Assembly (NCBI RefSeq): GCF_002797975.1 | Contig: NZ_PGET01000001.1 | Location: forward strand, 744,001 to 808,000 | Source: [Clostridium] celerecrescens 18A | GTDB lineage: Bacteria; Bacillota; Clostridia; Lachnospirales; Lachnospiraceae | DNA: 64,000 bases | Reading direction: 5' to 3' | In this document: in pieces, positions 7,466-15,923 of the stretch | Layout: each line of letters begins with the position of its first letter | How positions within the stretch are numbered: position 1 is the first letter of the stretch | The notes under the pieces: model-generated | The model's input: only the letters and a program-made list of their open reading frames with translations | The model's database searches: none | Told to the model about the DNA's origin: nothing | Program-made: the position numbers and the translations under genes

Positions 7466-8694
7466 ATGGGCTGATGATTTGGTTATCCGATGTTTTTGCT
7501 CCAAAAGCCAGGAAAGTATTTGCCAATCCATGGATTGATGCAGTAGCCAGTACCATGAAAAAGGTACTTCCCTTTATTTTGACAGGCTCGCTGATCTTTT
7601 TCTATAATGTATTCCGGTCTTATCTGGCCTTTTTACCGGATTTAAGTGTAATAGCTAACTTTACTTTTGGACTTTTAGCTGTATTCGTGGTGTTTATCGT
7701 AACGCATGAGGCTATGATTAAGCTGGATCATGGGCAATATCAGATCAACGCTTCCCTGACAGCAATAGCAGCTTATTTATTGCTCTGTAAACCGCAGGTA
7801 GTTGATGGTGTTTTTCAGATCGCTAATGGCAGAATCGGAGCCGCAGGCATCATGTTTGCATTAGTTGTGGGAATTTATGTGGCAGTTGTGTTTCATTTTT
7901 ATGCAAAGCTCCATGTGCTGGAGAATAATATGGCACTTCCTGATTTTGTCAGTGAATGGATTAACAATATCATCCCCATTACCATCACATTGGGAATTGC
8001 CATGGTTTTAGGGAATGTTCTGGGACTTGATTTCTATCAGCTAATTGTAAATCTTTTTATGCCATTGCAGAGAGGGGCTCAGACTCTCCCCGGATTTATT
8101 ATGATCTGTTTTGTTCCTGTTATCTTTTACTCTATGGGAATTTCCAGCTGGGTATTCAATGCGGTGACGACTCCGATTTTTATGGCCGCCATTGCAGAGA
8201 ATATAGCCGCAGTTGCAAATGGAGGAGCACCGTTAAATATCGCTACCAGTGAAGCTGTTTTTACAGCGGCATTGATTACCATGGGCGGCAGGGGAGGAAC
8301 TCTTCCTCTTAATGTACTGATGCTTAAGTCGAAATCAAAAAAGCTTAGGACGATGGGAAAGATTTGTATCGGCCCGTCCGTGTTTAATATCAACGAGCCA
8401 TTGATGTTTGGTGCGCCGGTAGTTTTTAATCCTCTGCTTATGCTTCCTATCTGGATAAACAGTATAATTGGTCCTGCAATTGTCTGGCTCACCATGCACT
8501 TTGGTCTTTTGAATATACCATCAAAGATGATACAGGTGGGACAGATTCCAGCGCCGTTTTCCAGCGTAATGATTACAGAAGACTGGCGGGCTGTGCCTTT
8601 GTATATTGTGCTGTTTGCTTTGTATCTTGTAATTTGGTACCCGTTTTATAAGGTGTATGAAAAACAGTGTATGGAGGAAGAGGCAGTAAAGTAA
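7462..8694 (+). CDS. PTS lactose/cellobiose-type EIIC permease
   Basis: 410 residues with about ten hydrophobic segments, the integral membrane channel of the PTS-EIIC Lac/Cel family. Typical features are an N-terminal amphipathic segment (FANPWIDAVASTMKKVLPFIL), the repeated hydrophobic bundle, and the substrate-site loop around FNINEPLMFGAPVVFNP (residues about 311-327), which contains the conserved Asn-Glu-Pro of this family. It imports a beta-glucoside (cellobiose, lichenan oligomer or aryl-glucoside) and phosphorylates it together with EIIB. It overlaps the EIIB stop and is followed 25 bases later by EIIA. Confidence 0.93.
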   Translation: MNGLMIWLSDVFAPKARKVFANPWIDAVASTMKKVLPFILTGSLIFFYNVFRSYLAFLPDLSVIANFTFGLLAVFVVFIVTHEAMIKLDHGQYQINASLTAIAAYLLLCKPQVVDGVFQIANGRIGAAGIMFALVVGIYVAVVFHFYAKLHVLENNMALPDFVSEWINNIIPITITLGIAMVLGNVLGLDFYQLIVNLFMPLQRGAQTLPGFIMICFVPVIFYSMGISSWVFNAVTTPIFMAAIAENIAAVANGGAPLNIATSEAVFTAALITMGGRGGTLPLNVLMLKSKSKKLRTMGKICIGPSVFNINEPLMFGAPVVFNPLLMLPIWINSIIGPAIVWLTMHFGLLNIPSKMIQVGQIPAPFSSVMITEDWRAVPLYIVLFALYLVIWYPFYKVYEKQCMEEEAVK

Positions 8695-8719
8695 AGAAAG
8701 AAATATGAGGAGTTAATTT

Positions 8720-9085
8720 ATGGAAAAACCGCAATTTAAGGATGAGGACATGGTAGTACAAGTGGCAATGGAAATTGTCATGGCAGCAGGAGATGCCAGA
8801 AACAAGGCTGGCAAAGCTCTGGATTGTGTGGAGACCTTTGATTTTGATGAAGCAAAAGAATATCTGGAGGAGGCAAAGCATGATATATTAAAAGCGCACA
8901 ATGCCCAGACCGAAATAATTCAGGCAGAAATCTCAGGAGAAGAATCCATCCCGCCAAGTCTGTTGTTCAACCATGCACAGGACACGCTGATGACAATTAT
9001 GACAGAAGTGAACCTGGCGGAAAAGATGATAGTGTTATTTGAAAAGTTTTATAACAAGATCGAAGAAAAAACGGTACATAAATAA
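8720..9085 (+). CDS. PTS lactose/cellobiose-type EIIA component
   Basis: 121 residues, all-alpha EIIA(Lac/Cel) domain that forms a trimeric helical bundle. The N-terminal helix shows AAGDARNKAGKALD, and the phospho-accepting His is in LLFNHAQDTLMTIM near residue 93. In many relatives the segment reads HAQDHLM; here the second His is Thr, which should not abolish phosphotransfer because the first His is the acceptor. It passes phosphate from HPr to EIIB. The ATG follows ATGAGGAG; the GH1 gene follows 12 bases after its stop. Confidence 0.93.
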   Translation: MEKPQFKDEDMVVQVAMEIVMAAGDARNKAGKALDCVETFDFDEAKEYLEEAKHDILKAHNAQTEIIQAEISGEESIPPSLLFNHAQDTLMTIMTEVNLAEKMIVLFEKFYNKIEEKTVHK

Positions 9086-9097
9086 GGAGATGTCGGA

Positions 9098-10555
9098 ATG
9101 AATCAAAAACCAAAACAGATGCCGAAAGGCTTTTTGTGGGGGGCCGCCACTAGTGCATATCAGGTGGAAGGAGCCGCTGCAGAGGATGGAAAGAAGCTGT
9201 CCCAGATGGACGTGTTAAACCAGAATACAGGCTTTTCGGATGCCAGTATTGCCAGTGACCATTACCACCGGTATAAAGAAGATATAGCGTTAATGAAAGA
9301 GTGTGGATTTAATGCCTACCGTTTTTCTTTTTCCTGGTCCAGAATTTTTCCTGATGGAGTAGGAGACGTAAACCCAAAGGGTGTCGCGTTTTATGATGAC
9401 TTGATCGATGAATTGCTGCGCAATGGGATTACGCCGGTCCCAACAATTTATCATTATGATATGCCTATGGCTCTGGTAGAAAAATATGATGGCTGGATCA
9501 GCAGACAAAGTGTGGAGGATTTTGCTTCTTATGGAGAATTTTTGATTCTGAGATACGGGGACAGGATTAAAAACTGGCTGATTATCAATGAGCAGAGTAT
9601 TATAGTGGAATTCTGGAAAAAGAAAAACTATATTCCACCCAAATACCATGATAATCCCCAGATAAAATTTCAGATCAACCATCATATGAACTTAGCCCAG
9701 GCGAAGGTAAGCAGTCTGATTCATAAATATGTAAAGGATGGGCGGGCTGGATCAGCAATCGGATACTCCCCGGTATATGGCCTAAATTCTTCTCCTAAAA
9801 ACATGTTGGCCATGTTAAATGCAGAGGATTTAAAGAATCATTTCTTCCTGGATATTTATTTCAGAGGAGAATATGCACCTGGTGCCTTGAATTATCTGAA
9901 AGAGCACCAGATGGCGCCGGTGATTCAGGAGGGAGATATGGAGGCCATACGGGAGGGCCGTCTTGATTTCCTTGGGGTCAACTATTATGCAAGTAAATGT
10001 GTAAAATACCCTGATAAGGAGAAAAATCATCTCATAGAGGCAAAAAGCAACTTAACAGGACAAAAAGGTGCTATGGGAGCCTATGAGGTGATGCCTGATT
10101 TTTATGAATACATCAAAAATCCCAATGCAGATACCAATGACTGGGACTGGACCATTGATCCGGATGGAATGGAATACTTGCTGCGTGATATTTATGAAAG
10201 ATATCGGATCCCGATGATGATTACAGAAAACGGAATTGGTGCCAGGGATATGCTGGAAGCGGATGGAAGAATTCATGATGACTATCGGATCGATTACTGG
10301 AAGAAGCATCTTAAAGCGATACATCGTGCAATAGAAATGGGCGTGGAAGTAGAAGGATTCCTACCATGGTCGTTTGTGGATGTGCTAAGCACCAGCAACG
10401 GGTATCAAAAGCGTTATGGGCTTGTATATGTCAATCGGGATGATGAGAGCCCGAAAGATTTGAACCGAATGAAAAAGGATAGTTTTTATTGGTACCAGAA
10501 GGTCATTGAAAGTAATGGAGCTCTTTTATGGAATACGGATCCATTTGTTAGATAA
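9098..10555 (+). CDS. GH1 6-phospho-beta-glucosidase
   Basis: 485-residue glycoside hydrolase family 1 (beta/alpha)8 barrel. Visible landmarks: FLWGAATSAYQVEGA at the N-terminus, RFSFSWSRIFP, the acid/base Glu in IINEQ (NEQ instead of the common NEP), and the nucleophile Glu in MITENGIG. Near the C-terminus STSNGYQKRYGLVYV contains the Ser...Lys-x-Tyr pattern that binds the 6-phosphate. It therefore hydrolyses the phosphorylated disaccharide delivered by the upstream PTS, giving glucose and glucose 6-phosphate or an aglycone; the exact linkage preference cannot be read. Last gene of the operon, with a terminator 22 bases downstream. Confidence 0.92.
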   Translation: MNQKPKQMPKGFLWGAATSAYQVEGAAAEDGKKLSQMDVLNQNTGFSDASIASDHYHRYKEDIALMKECGFNAYRFSFSWSRIFPDGVGDVNPKGVAFYDDLIDELLRNGITPVPTIYHYDMPMALVEKYDGWISRQSVEDFASYGEFLILRYGDRIKNWLIINEQSIIVEFWKKKNYIPPKYHDNPQIKFQINHHMNLAQAKVSSLIHKYVKDGRAGSAIGYSPVYGLNSSPKNMLAMLNAEDLKNHFFLDIYFRGEYAPGALNYLKEHQMAPVIQEGDMEAIREGRLDFLGVNYYASKCVKYPDKEKNHLIEAKSNLTGQKGAMGAYEVMPDFYEYIKNPNADTNDWDWTIDPDGMEYLLRDIYERYRIPMMITENGIGARDMLEADGRIHDDYRIDYWKKHLKAIHRAIEMGVEVEGFLPWSFVDVLSTSNGYQKRYGLVYVNRDDESPKDLNRMKKDSFYWYQKVIESNGALLWNTDPFVR

Positions 10556-10576
10556 GCAAATATGAATCATATGAAT

Positions 10577-10614
10577 AAGGTGCGTTCTCCGGACATGGAA
10601 ACGCACTTTATTTA
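10577..10614 (+). terminator. Terminator of the beta-glucoside PTS operon
   Basis: AAGGTGCGTT (10577-10586) pairs with AAACGCACTTT (10599-10609) around CTCCGGACATGG, followed by TATTTATATT. It closes the five-gene operon 5209-10555. Confidence 0.8.
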
Positions 10615-10715
10615 TATTAAAATGAAATTCCTACATTAACTTAGCAAGGCAGGAGCATCTTTCGTATAAATTGAATGCTATAATACCTTATAAGAAATGT
10701 CAGGAGGGATATACA

Positions 10716-11576
10716 TTGAATTACAGAGAACATATAGAAAAAAGTATTGAGTTCATGGAAGACCATATCAGGGAAAACATTACGATAGAAGAAATTGCAA
10801 ATCAATCCGGGTACTCTCTTTATCATTTTTGCAGGGTTTTCAATCTATGCATGGGTGTCTCTGCCATGGAATACATACGAGAGCGCAGATTGTCCTTGGC
10901 ATCTGCGGAATTATTCAAGGGAAGGAAAGTCATTGACATCGCTGTAGATTATGGGTTTGAGACATCCGGCGGTTTCACAAAAGCTTTCCGTAAAGCCTTT
11001 GGCTATACGCCTACACAGTATGTGGAGCAGATGTCCGTGTATGCTGATGTAAATAATGCGTGTCCTGTTATTGTAAAGAGGCCCTCATTTAAGGTTGCCG
11101 GATATGGAATTAAAACAGATATTACCGGAGCTGCCTATACAAAGGATATTGCTTCTTTCTGGAGCAATTATAATGGCGAAAATTTAGAAAGTAAAATGTA
11201 CAAAATTCTGAATCCTGCAAAGCATGGGGAAGTGGGATTGTATATTCCTTTATCAGAAGAAGGCAATGCAATATATCTTTTGGGCGTGATTGTGGATGAT
11301 TTTACAAATGTCGGGGAAGATATGCTGACAGCAGAAATTCCTAATGCTGAGTACGCCGTTTTTACTACCAATCCTGTGGATACCACCAATGATAAGGAGC
11401 AAAAAGAGTTTGCTAAGGTTATTGCAGGAACATGGAAGTATATTTTTGAAGATTGGTTTCAGGATAGCGGCTATGTTTACGACGAAAGTAAATTTGATTT
11501 TGAATTCTACGATGAACGATGTCATCATAGGCAGGATACGGTTATGGATATCTATATTCCTGTTAAAAAAGCATAA
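10716..11576 (+). CDS. AraC family regulator with GyrI-like effector domain
   Basis: 286 residues from a TTG at 10716, eight bases after CAGGAGGG; an in-frame ATG further up lacks a ribosome binding site. Residues 1-105 are the AraC/XylS double HTH: IRENITIEEIANQSGYSLYH, then VIDIAVDYGFETSGGFTKAF and FGYTPTQY. The C-terminal half (about 115-286) looks like a GyrI/BmrR-type small-molecule binding domain (FKVAGYGIKTDI; GLYIPLSEEGN; AEYAVFTTNP; FEDWFQDSGYVYD). Such proteins resemble SoxS/Rob-type regulators that respond to amphipathic or cationic compounds. The methyltransferase gene follows 40 bases later and is a plausible co-transcribed partner. Confidence 0.88.
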   Translation: MNYREHIEKSIEFMEDHIRENITIEEIANQSGYSLYHFCRVFNLCMGVSAMEYIRERRLSLASAELFKGRKVIDIAVDYGFETSGGFTKAFRKAFGYTPTQYVEQMSVYADVNNACPVIVKRPSFKVAGYGIKTDITGAAYTKDIASFWSNYNGENLESKMYKILNPAKHGEVGLYIPLSEEGNAIYLLGVIVDDFTNVGEDMLTAEIPNAEYAVFTTNPVDTTNDKEQKEFAKVIAGTWKYIFEDWFQDSGYVYDESKFDFEFYDERCHHRQDTVMDIYIPVKKA

Positions 11577-11616
11577 TGACAGAATGAGTATGATCAGGAA
11601 GGAAAGGTGATAAAGG

Positions 11617-12375
11617 ATGTTGAACTATTATGGAAGATTGTCTTCCGAGGTGTATGATCTGGATAAGCCTGTGGGCCATTCTTTTGGAGACATAGAATTT
11701 TATGCAGATCGGTTAAAGTCATGTAAAGGCCCGATTCTCGAACCGGCAACAGGAACCGGCCGTGCATTGATTCCGCTTTTAGAAAAAGGATTCCATATTG
11801 ATGGATTTGACAGTTCAACGGATATGCTGCGTATCTGTCATGATAATTGCAAAAGGAGGGGCTTTAATCCTGATCTTTTTGAGGCAAAGATGGAGTCTTT
11901 TTCATTGGAATCAAAATATGAGGCTATTATCGTACCAACGGGAACCATTCTTTTATTATACAAAAGAGCTGATTCCATAAAAGCATTACAAAACTTTCAT
12001 CAGCATCTATCCGACGGCGGCCGGATCATCGTTGATATATTATTACAAAGTGATATTTCAAAAGGAATTGTAACCACAAGGACTTGGGAGTGTCCGAATG
12101 GGGATATCATTACATTAGAAAATAAAATTGTAGAAGTTGATTATATCAATCAATATACGATTTCCCACGGTCGGTATGAAAAGTGGCGTGACGGCGCGCT
12201 TATACAGACGGAATTAGAGCGTTTTCCGCTGCGGTGGTATGGCGTGGAAGAGTTTCGGTCATTGCTTGAAAACATCGGATTTAAAGATATTGAGATTTCT
12301 TCAGATTATAAACCGGGTAGATATCCAACATCACCAGAGGATATTATCACTTTTGAAGCTGTGGCAGCGAAATAA
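11617..12375 (+). CDS. Class I SAM-dependent methyltransferase
   Basis: 252 residues with a Rossmann-type methyltransferase core. Motif I is LEPATGTGRALIPLLEKG (about residues 45-62), where ATGTG is the SAM-binding loop; motif II contains GFDSSTDML; IIVPTGTILLL corresponds to motif IV. The C-terminal part (RFPLRWYGVEEFRSLLENIGF) is typical of small-molecule methyltransferases in Firmicutes. The substrate cannot be deduced. It sits 40 bases after the AraC-type regulator on the same strand. The start ATG has AGGAAAGG 12-18 bases upstream. Confidence 0.85.
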   Translation: MLNYYGRLSSEVYDLDKPVGHSFGDIEFYADRLKSCKGPILEPATGTGRALIPLLEKGFHIDGFDSSTDMLRICHDNCKRRGFNPDLFEAKMESFSLESKYEAIIVPTGTILLLYKRADSIKALQNFHQHLSDGGRIIVDILLQSDISKGIVTTRTWECPNGDIITLENKIVEVDYINQYTISHGRYEKWRDGALIQTELERFPLRWYGVEEFRSLLENIGFKDIEISSDYKPGRYPTSPEDIITFEAVAAK

Positions 12376-12489
12376 CAAATAAACGTGCCTGCTAAAACGA
12401 TAAGCAAAGATTATTGACGAATGATCCCATAAAATATATAATGATAACCAGTTGAAATGAATATTGTTATATAAAGTAAAAGATTAGGT

Positions 12490-12582
12490 TTTCTAGGGTT
12501 CCGCAGTTTTAACCGGTCTGTGACCAAGAGAGAACTCAGAGTTTTATAATTGAGGTGCGGAATAATAAAGGCCTGGGAGATA
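12490..12582 (+). promoter_or_regulatory. ykkC-class riboswitch (guanidine-I-like)
   Basis: CTAGGGTTCCG (12493-12503), CCGGTCTGTGACCAAGAGAG (12514-12533), GTGCGGAATAATAAAGG and GCCTGGGAGA (12571-12580) are, in order, the conserved blocks of the ykkC RNA. Its subtype 1 binds guanidinium; subtypes 2a-2c bind ppGpp, PRPP or nucleoside diphosphates. I favour subtype 1 from the GGTC...AAGAGAG and CTAGGGTTCCG blocks, but subtype assignment by eye is uncertain. The 3' block overlaps the terminator hairpin, the usual arrangement of an ON switch. The downstream gene is destroyed, so the switch is an orphan. Confidence 0.75.
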
Positions 12583-12608
12583 TCTGTTTGATATCTTTCA
12601 GGCTTTAT
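12567..12608 (+). terminator. Riboswitch-associated terminator
   Basis: AAAGGCCTGGGAGATATC (12567-12584) pairs, with G-U pairs and one bulge, with GATATCTTTCAGGCTTT (12590-12606), then ATTGT. The left arm contains the conserved ykkC GCCTGGGAGA, so ligand-bound aptamer would prevent this hairpin. Confidence 0.7.
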
Positions 12609-12654
12609 TGTCACTTGCTGCTGATTCGCCGGCTTGGGAAAGGAGAAGATAATA

Positions 12655-12822
12655 TGAAGAAAAAATTTGCATGGGGCAGTTGAATTATACGGAGCATTTG
12701 GTGAAGAAGGCGCGCAAAAATTGATAGAACTGACAAACAATAAAATTGCTATAGGTTATGTCACCCACAAGCCGGAACAGGATCAGCTATTTGCTGGTTT
12801 CTTTTCAAACTTTGACCGATGA
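12655..12822 (+). pseudogene. Remnant of a riboswitch-controlled gene
   Basis: After a good ribosome binding site (AAAGGAGAAG, 12639-12648), the reading frame MKKKFAWGS stops at once. A second frame entered near 12672 reads HGAVELYGAFGEEGAQ and on through LTNNKIAIGYVTHKPEQ to a stop at 12822. This looks like the start codon region and a C-terminal part of one gene joined by a frame-disrupting internal deletion. I do not recognise the parent protein. Genes under guanidine-I switches usually encode exporters or guanidine-degrading enzymes. It is almost certainly not functional. Confidence 0.55.
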
Positions 12823-12866
12823 AACGAAAGCCATGCACAGTTAATAAACAGGAGGTATAAGGTTTT

Positions 12867-13367
12867 ATGAATGTTATCATCAGACCTATTGAGGAAAATG
12901 ATGCGGAATCACTTTGGCAAATGATGTCCGCACTTGATGCTGAAACAAAATATATGATGTATGAGCCAAAAGAACGGATGAAAAATATCGATAGAATAAA
13001 ATCCACCATCAAGGAAGCTGTCACAGGCAATAATCTGTTTTTAGTTGCCGAAGCAGATCATGTAATTGTTGGATATATATCTGCGCAAAAAGGCATTTTA
13101 AGAAGAGTAAAACATTCTGCATATATCGTAGTGGGAATTCGTGCAGCCTATCAGCGGCAGGGAATCGGTACCTCATTTTTTAAGCAGCTGGACAAGTGGG
13201 CCGATGAGAAAGGGGTTACCAGGTTTGAATTAACGGTAATGTGTATCAATGATGCTGCGAGACGCCTCTACGAAAAAAATGGATTTGTCGTTGAAGGAAT
13301 AAAGAAAAATTCCATGGTTGTGGACGGGACGTATGTGGACGAATATTATATGGCCAAGCTATTATAA
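12867..13367 (+). CDS. GNAT family N-acetyltransferase
   Basis: 166 residues, single GNAT fold. The acetyl-CoA pyrophosphate loop (motif A) is VGIRAAYQRQGIGTSFFKQL near residues 90-109, with Q/R-x-x-G-x-G/A preserved as RQGIGT. The C-terminal ARRLYEKNGFVVEGIKKN is the usual motif B of RimI/RimL-like proteins. The end (DGTYVDEYYMAKLL) resembles RimL-like enzymes and phosphinothricin-type relatives. Substrate unknown. AGGAGG at 12851-12856 precedes the ATG. It lies directly upstream of the Bce-type two-component genes but with a 53-base gap; co-transcription is possible. Confidence 0.87.
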   Translation: MNVIIRPIEENDAESLWQMMSALDAETKYMMYEPKERMKNIDRIKSTIKEAVTGNNLFLVAEADHVIVGYISAQKGILRRVKHSAYIVVGIRAAYQRQGIGTSFFKQLDKWADEKGVTRFELTVMCINDAARRLYEKNGFVVEGIKKNSMVVDGTYVDEYYMAKLL

Positions 13368-13420
13368 GTGATGGGTATAATATCAATCCAATAAACGGAA
13401 ATTTGGGAGGTTATTTCGAT

Positions 13421-14083
13421 TTGAAGCTGTTTATTATAGAAGACGATATCGTTCTGAGAACAGAATTGGTTTCGCTGCTGGAAAGCTATAATTATTCTTG
13501 TGAAACAAGTGATAACTTTAAAAATATAATATCGGAAGCAACGGATTCAGATGCAGATTTGATTTTGCTTGATATCAATCTGCCTTATTATGATGGATAT
13601 CATGTATGCCGGGAGATCCGTAAGGTTTCGGATGTGCCAATTATGGTTGTAACAAGCCGTAACAATGACATGGATGAACTGATGAGCATGAACCTGGGCG
13701 CAGATGATTTTATAACAAAACCCTATAACATTCAGATCTTGCTTGCCAGGATCGGAGCCATACTTAAACGCACCAACCAAAAGAATTATTCATCAGAAGT
13801 AGAATATAAGGGATTAACATTATCAATGGCAAAAAGCACGGTATATTATGAAAACAAAGAGGTTGAGCTTACGAAAAATGAATTACGGATTCTCTCTGCT
13901 TTAATGCAAAACGCAAACAGTATTATTTCACGGGATGATTTAATGGATGAGCTTTGGCAGTCGGATGAATTCGTTGATGACAATACACTGACTGTTAATG
14001 TGAACCGTCTGCGTAAAAAGCTGGAAGAAATCGGTGCTGCAGATTTTATAAAGACCAAGCGTGGCCAGGGGTATATGATATGA
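13421..14083 (+). CDS. Bce-type response regulator (OmpR family)
   Basis: 220 residues from a TTG at 13421, ten bases after GGGAGG. Receiver domain (1-115): acidic pair ED in FIIEDDIV, phospho-Asp in LILLDINLPYYDG, Thr in VVTSRN, Lys in FITKPYN. C-terminal winged helix (about 125-220) of the OmpR type: VELTKNELRILSALMQN and NTLTVNVNRLRKKLEEIG. The pairing with a short two-helix kinase and a BceAB-like transporter places it in the BceR/GraR group that senses peptide antibiotics through the transporter. It overlaps the kinase gene by 4 bases. It probably binds the motif shared by the promoters at 15839 and 16650. Confidence 0.92.
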   Translation: MKLFIIEDDIVLRTELVSLLESYNYSCETSDNFKNIISEATDSDADLILLDINLPYYDGYHVCREIRKVSDVPIMVVTSRNNDMDELMSMNLGADDFITKPYNIQILLARIGAILKRTNQKNYSSEVEYKGLTLSMAKSTVYYENKEVELTKNELRILSALMQNANSIISRDDLMDELWQSDEFVDDNTLTVNVNRLRKKLEEIGAADFIKTKRGQGYMI

Positions 14084-15090
14084 AGTTTTCAAGCTTTTTG
14101 AAAGATAAGATCCTGTTTTTATTGGCGCAAAGCTTTATTGCTGTTTTTTTGGTCTTCCTGTTAGATGTCTACCATATCAGCCGTTATGCCATAATACTTA
14201 TTTGTACGACCATTATCATAACCTCTTTCGTTGCACTGGCTTACGAATACCTGATACGCAGCAGATATTATAAGAGATTAAATAAAACACTGGAGTCAAT
14301 GGAGCAAAAGCAGTATGTCGCTTCCCTGTTAGAAGAGCCTAATTTTGCCGAAGCGGAAGTTCTGTGTGAAATTCTTAAGCGTGTTACGAAAGCTATGAAC
14401 GATGAGATTGCATCCTATAAGATATCCCAGGAAGAATACCGGGAATATATTGAAACATGGATTCACGAGATTAAGATCCCTATTTCCTGCATCGATCTGA
14501 TCTGTCAAAATAACCGCAATGACATAACAAAGAAAATATCCGAGGAAACTGTACGGGTAGATTCTTATATCGAACAGGCTCTTTATTATGCCCGGAGCAA
14601 AAATGTAGCGTCTGACTACAGCATCAGAAGGCTTTCTCTTGACAGTTTAGTGAAGGCCGCTGTAAAGAAACATTCAAAACAGCTGATAGGGTGCGGCGCA
14701 CAGGTGAAACTGGACGATCTTGATCATACGGTTTATGCCGATGAAAAGTGGCTAGATTTCATTATTGGGCAGATTATTGCAAATAGCATCAAATATAAAA
14801 AGGCTGCTTTGACCCTATGGTTTTCGGCATCAGAAAACCAGGAGAATATTATTCTTTTTGTCCGGGATAACGGAATTGGAATTTCTGAAGGCGACCTTGG
14901 GAGAGTGTTCGAAAAGGGATTTACGGGTGAAAACGGAAGAGCATTCGCCAAATCTACGGGGATCGGTCTGTACCTTTGCAAAGAGCTTTGTAATAAGATG
15001 TATCTTGGTCTGGAAGCAGAGTCAACCGTGGGTGACGGTACAACAATTAAAATAACATTTCCAAAAGACAGACAGTCATTCCTGCAGTAA
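14080..15090 (+). CDS. Bce-type intramembrane-sensing histidine kinase
   Basis: 336 residues. Two membrane helices near the N-terminus (about 13-32 and 38-60) are separated by only a few residues, so no extracellular sensor domain exists; this is the hallmark of intramembrane-sensing kinases that take their signal from a BceAB-type transporter. H-box: YIETWIHEIKIPIS (about 124-137). ATP-binding boxes: IIANSIKYK (N), VRDNGIGISE (G1), FEKGFTG (F) and STGIGLYLCKEL (G2), all intact. Coupled to the response regulator by ATGA overlap. The expected partner transporter lies 2.5 kb downstream rather than next to it. Confidence 0.92.
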   Translation: MKFSSFLKDKILFLLAQSFIAVFLVFLLDVYHISRYAIILICTTIIITSFVALAYEYLIRSRYYKRLNKTLESMEQKQYVASLLEEPNFAEAEVLCEILKRVTKAMNDEIASYKISQEEYREYIETWIHEIKIPISCIDLICQNNRNDITKKISEETVRVDSYIEQALYYARSKNVASDYSIRRLSLDSLVKAAVKKHSKQLIGCGAQVKLDDLDHTVYADEKWLDFIIGQIIANSIKYKKAALTLWFSASENQENIILFVRDNGIGISEGDLGRVFEKGFTGENGRAFAKSTGIGLYLCKELCNKMYLGLEAESTVGDGTTIKITFPKDRQSFLQ

Positions 15091-15219
15091 AGGGTTCCGC
15101 TTTAAATTTATCGCCCAGAAGTGAACTATAATTGTAGAATTGAAACTTGTACTGTATAATTGAGTTTGCAGCAAAGATATGCAGAACATTATTAATTATA
15201 AAACGGAAGAGGGGGATTA

Positions 15220-15687
15220 ATGGTCATGTTCCGCTATGTACACACAAATATTATTGCTAAAGATGCAAATAAACTGATTGATTTTTATAAAAAGGTGTTT
15301 CACTGCAAAAGCATCAATGAAACACGTGATCTGCGAGGGGGATGGTTAGACGGACTAACAGGATTGAATGATGCACATATTACAGGAGAACATCTTCTTT
15401 TGCCCGGATACGTAGAAGACCATCCAACGCTTGAAATATTTTCATACGACTTGCTGGAAGGAACCATACCACCGGAGATTAATCGCCCGGGAATTGCACA
15501 TATAGCTTTTGAAGTGGATGATGTGGAAGCAACCTTAGCGGAAGTTATTAGGGCGGGAGGAAGCAACGTCGGAGAGTTGGTTACTGCGGCATACCCAAAC
15601 GGCAAAGAAGCGGTATTTGTTTATGCACGGGACCCTGAAGGCAATATTCTTGAACTGCAAAGCTGGAGACAGATAAATCAAACCTAA
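15220..15687 (+). CDS. VOC family protein (glyoxalase/bleomycin resistance fold)
   Basis: 155 residues with two beta-alpha-beta-beta-beta modules. MFRYVHTNIIAKDANKLIDFYKKVF starts the first module, with the metal-binding His in YVHTNI; GIAHIAFEVDDVEATL starts the second (His in IAHIAF), and DPEGNILELQSW ends it with the likely Glu ligand. It is a likely metal-dependent glyoxalase-like enzyme of unknown substrate. Either the ATG at 15220 or the one at 15226 could be used; AGAGGGGG lies just before. It sits between the Bce-type kinase and the GT51 gene and is probably an independent unit with its own AT-rich promoter. Confidence 0.85.
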   Translation: MVMFRYVHTNIIAKDANKLIDFYKKVFHCKSINETRDLRGGWLDGLTGLNDAHITGEHLLLPGYVEDHPTLEIFSYDLLEGTIPPEINRPGIAHIAFEVDDVEATLAEVIRAGGSNVGELVTAAYPNGKEAVFVYARDPEGNILELQSWRQINQT

Positions 15688-15787
15688 AGAATGAGGCGTT
15701 AATTTTAATTTATTGTTTTATGACGGCAACGCTGACAGAGCGTATAACACACGATACGCTGCAAGCAAAGCAGCGTGTCAACAATAC

Positions 15788-15826
15788 AGGCTGTATGTTC
15801 CCTCTGCGGGAGCATACAGCCTTTTA
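15788..15826 (+). terminator. Rho-independent terminator
   Basis: AGGCTGTATGTTCCC (15788-15802) pairs with GGGAGCATACAGCCTT (15808-15823), followed by TTATCTT. It ends the 15220-15687 unit and isolates the following regulated promoter. Confidence 0.88.
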
Positions 15827-15838
15827 TCTTACAAATTT

Positions 15839-15892
15839 GTTCGATTGTCGTAAGTAAAATCTATGGTTCCATGATTCTTCTCCTGTTATACT
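15839..15892 (+). promoter_or_regulatory. Promoter with putative Bce-type regulator site (GT51 gene)
   Basis: GTTCG-N6-GTAAG-N-AAAATC-N-ATGG occupies 15839-15866, and a -10 box TATACT lies at 15887-15892. The same 28-bp pattern with the same 48-base offset to TATAAT occurs at 16650-16703. The position overlaps the expected -35 region, which itself has no good TTGACA, as in activator-dependent promoters. The link to the response regulator at 13421 is inference. Confidence 0.6.
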
Positions 15893-15923
15893 GAGGAAGC
15901 AAATCAAGAAAGGAGTGATTTTG

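Noticed and set aside
15691..15787. Imperfect inverted repeats (GCTGACAGAGCG, CGCTGCAAGC, GCAGCGTGTC) suggesting a mobile hairpin element
   Set aside because: Arms are short and unordered, no second copy is visible in the window, and a normal terminator follows.
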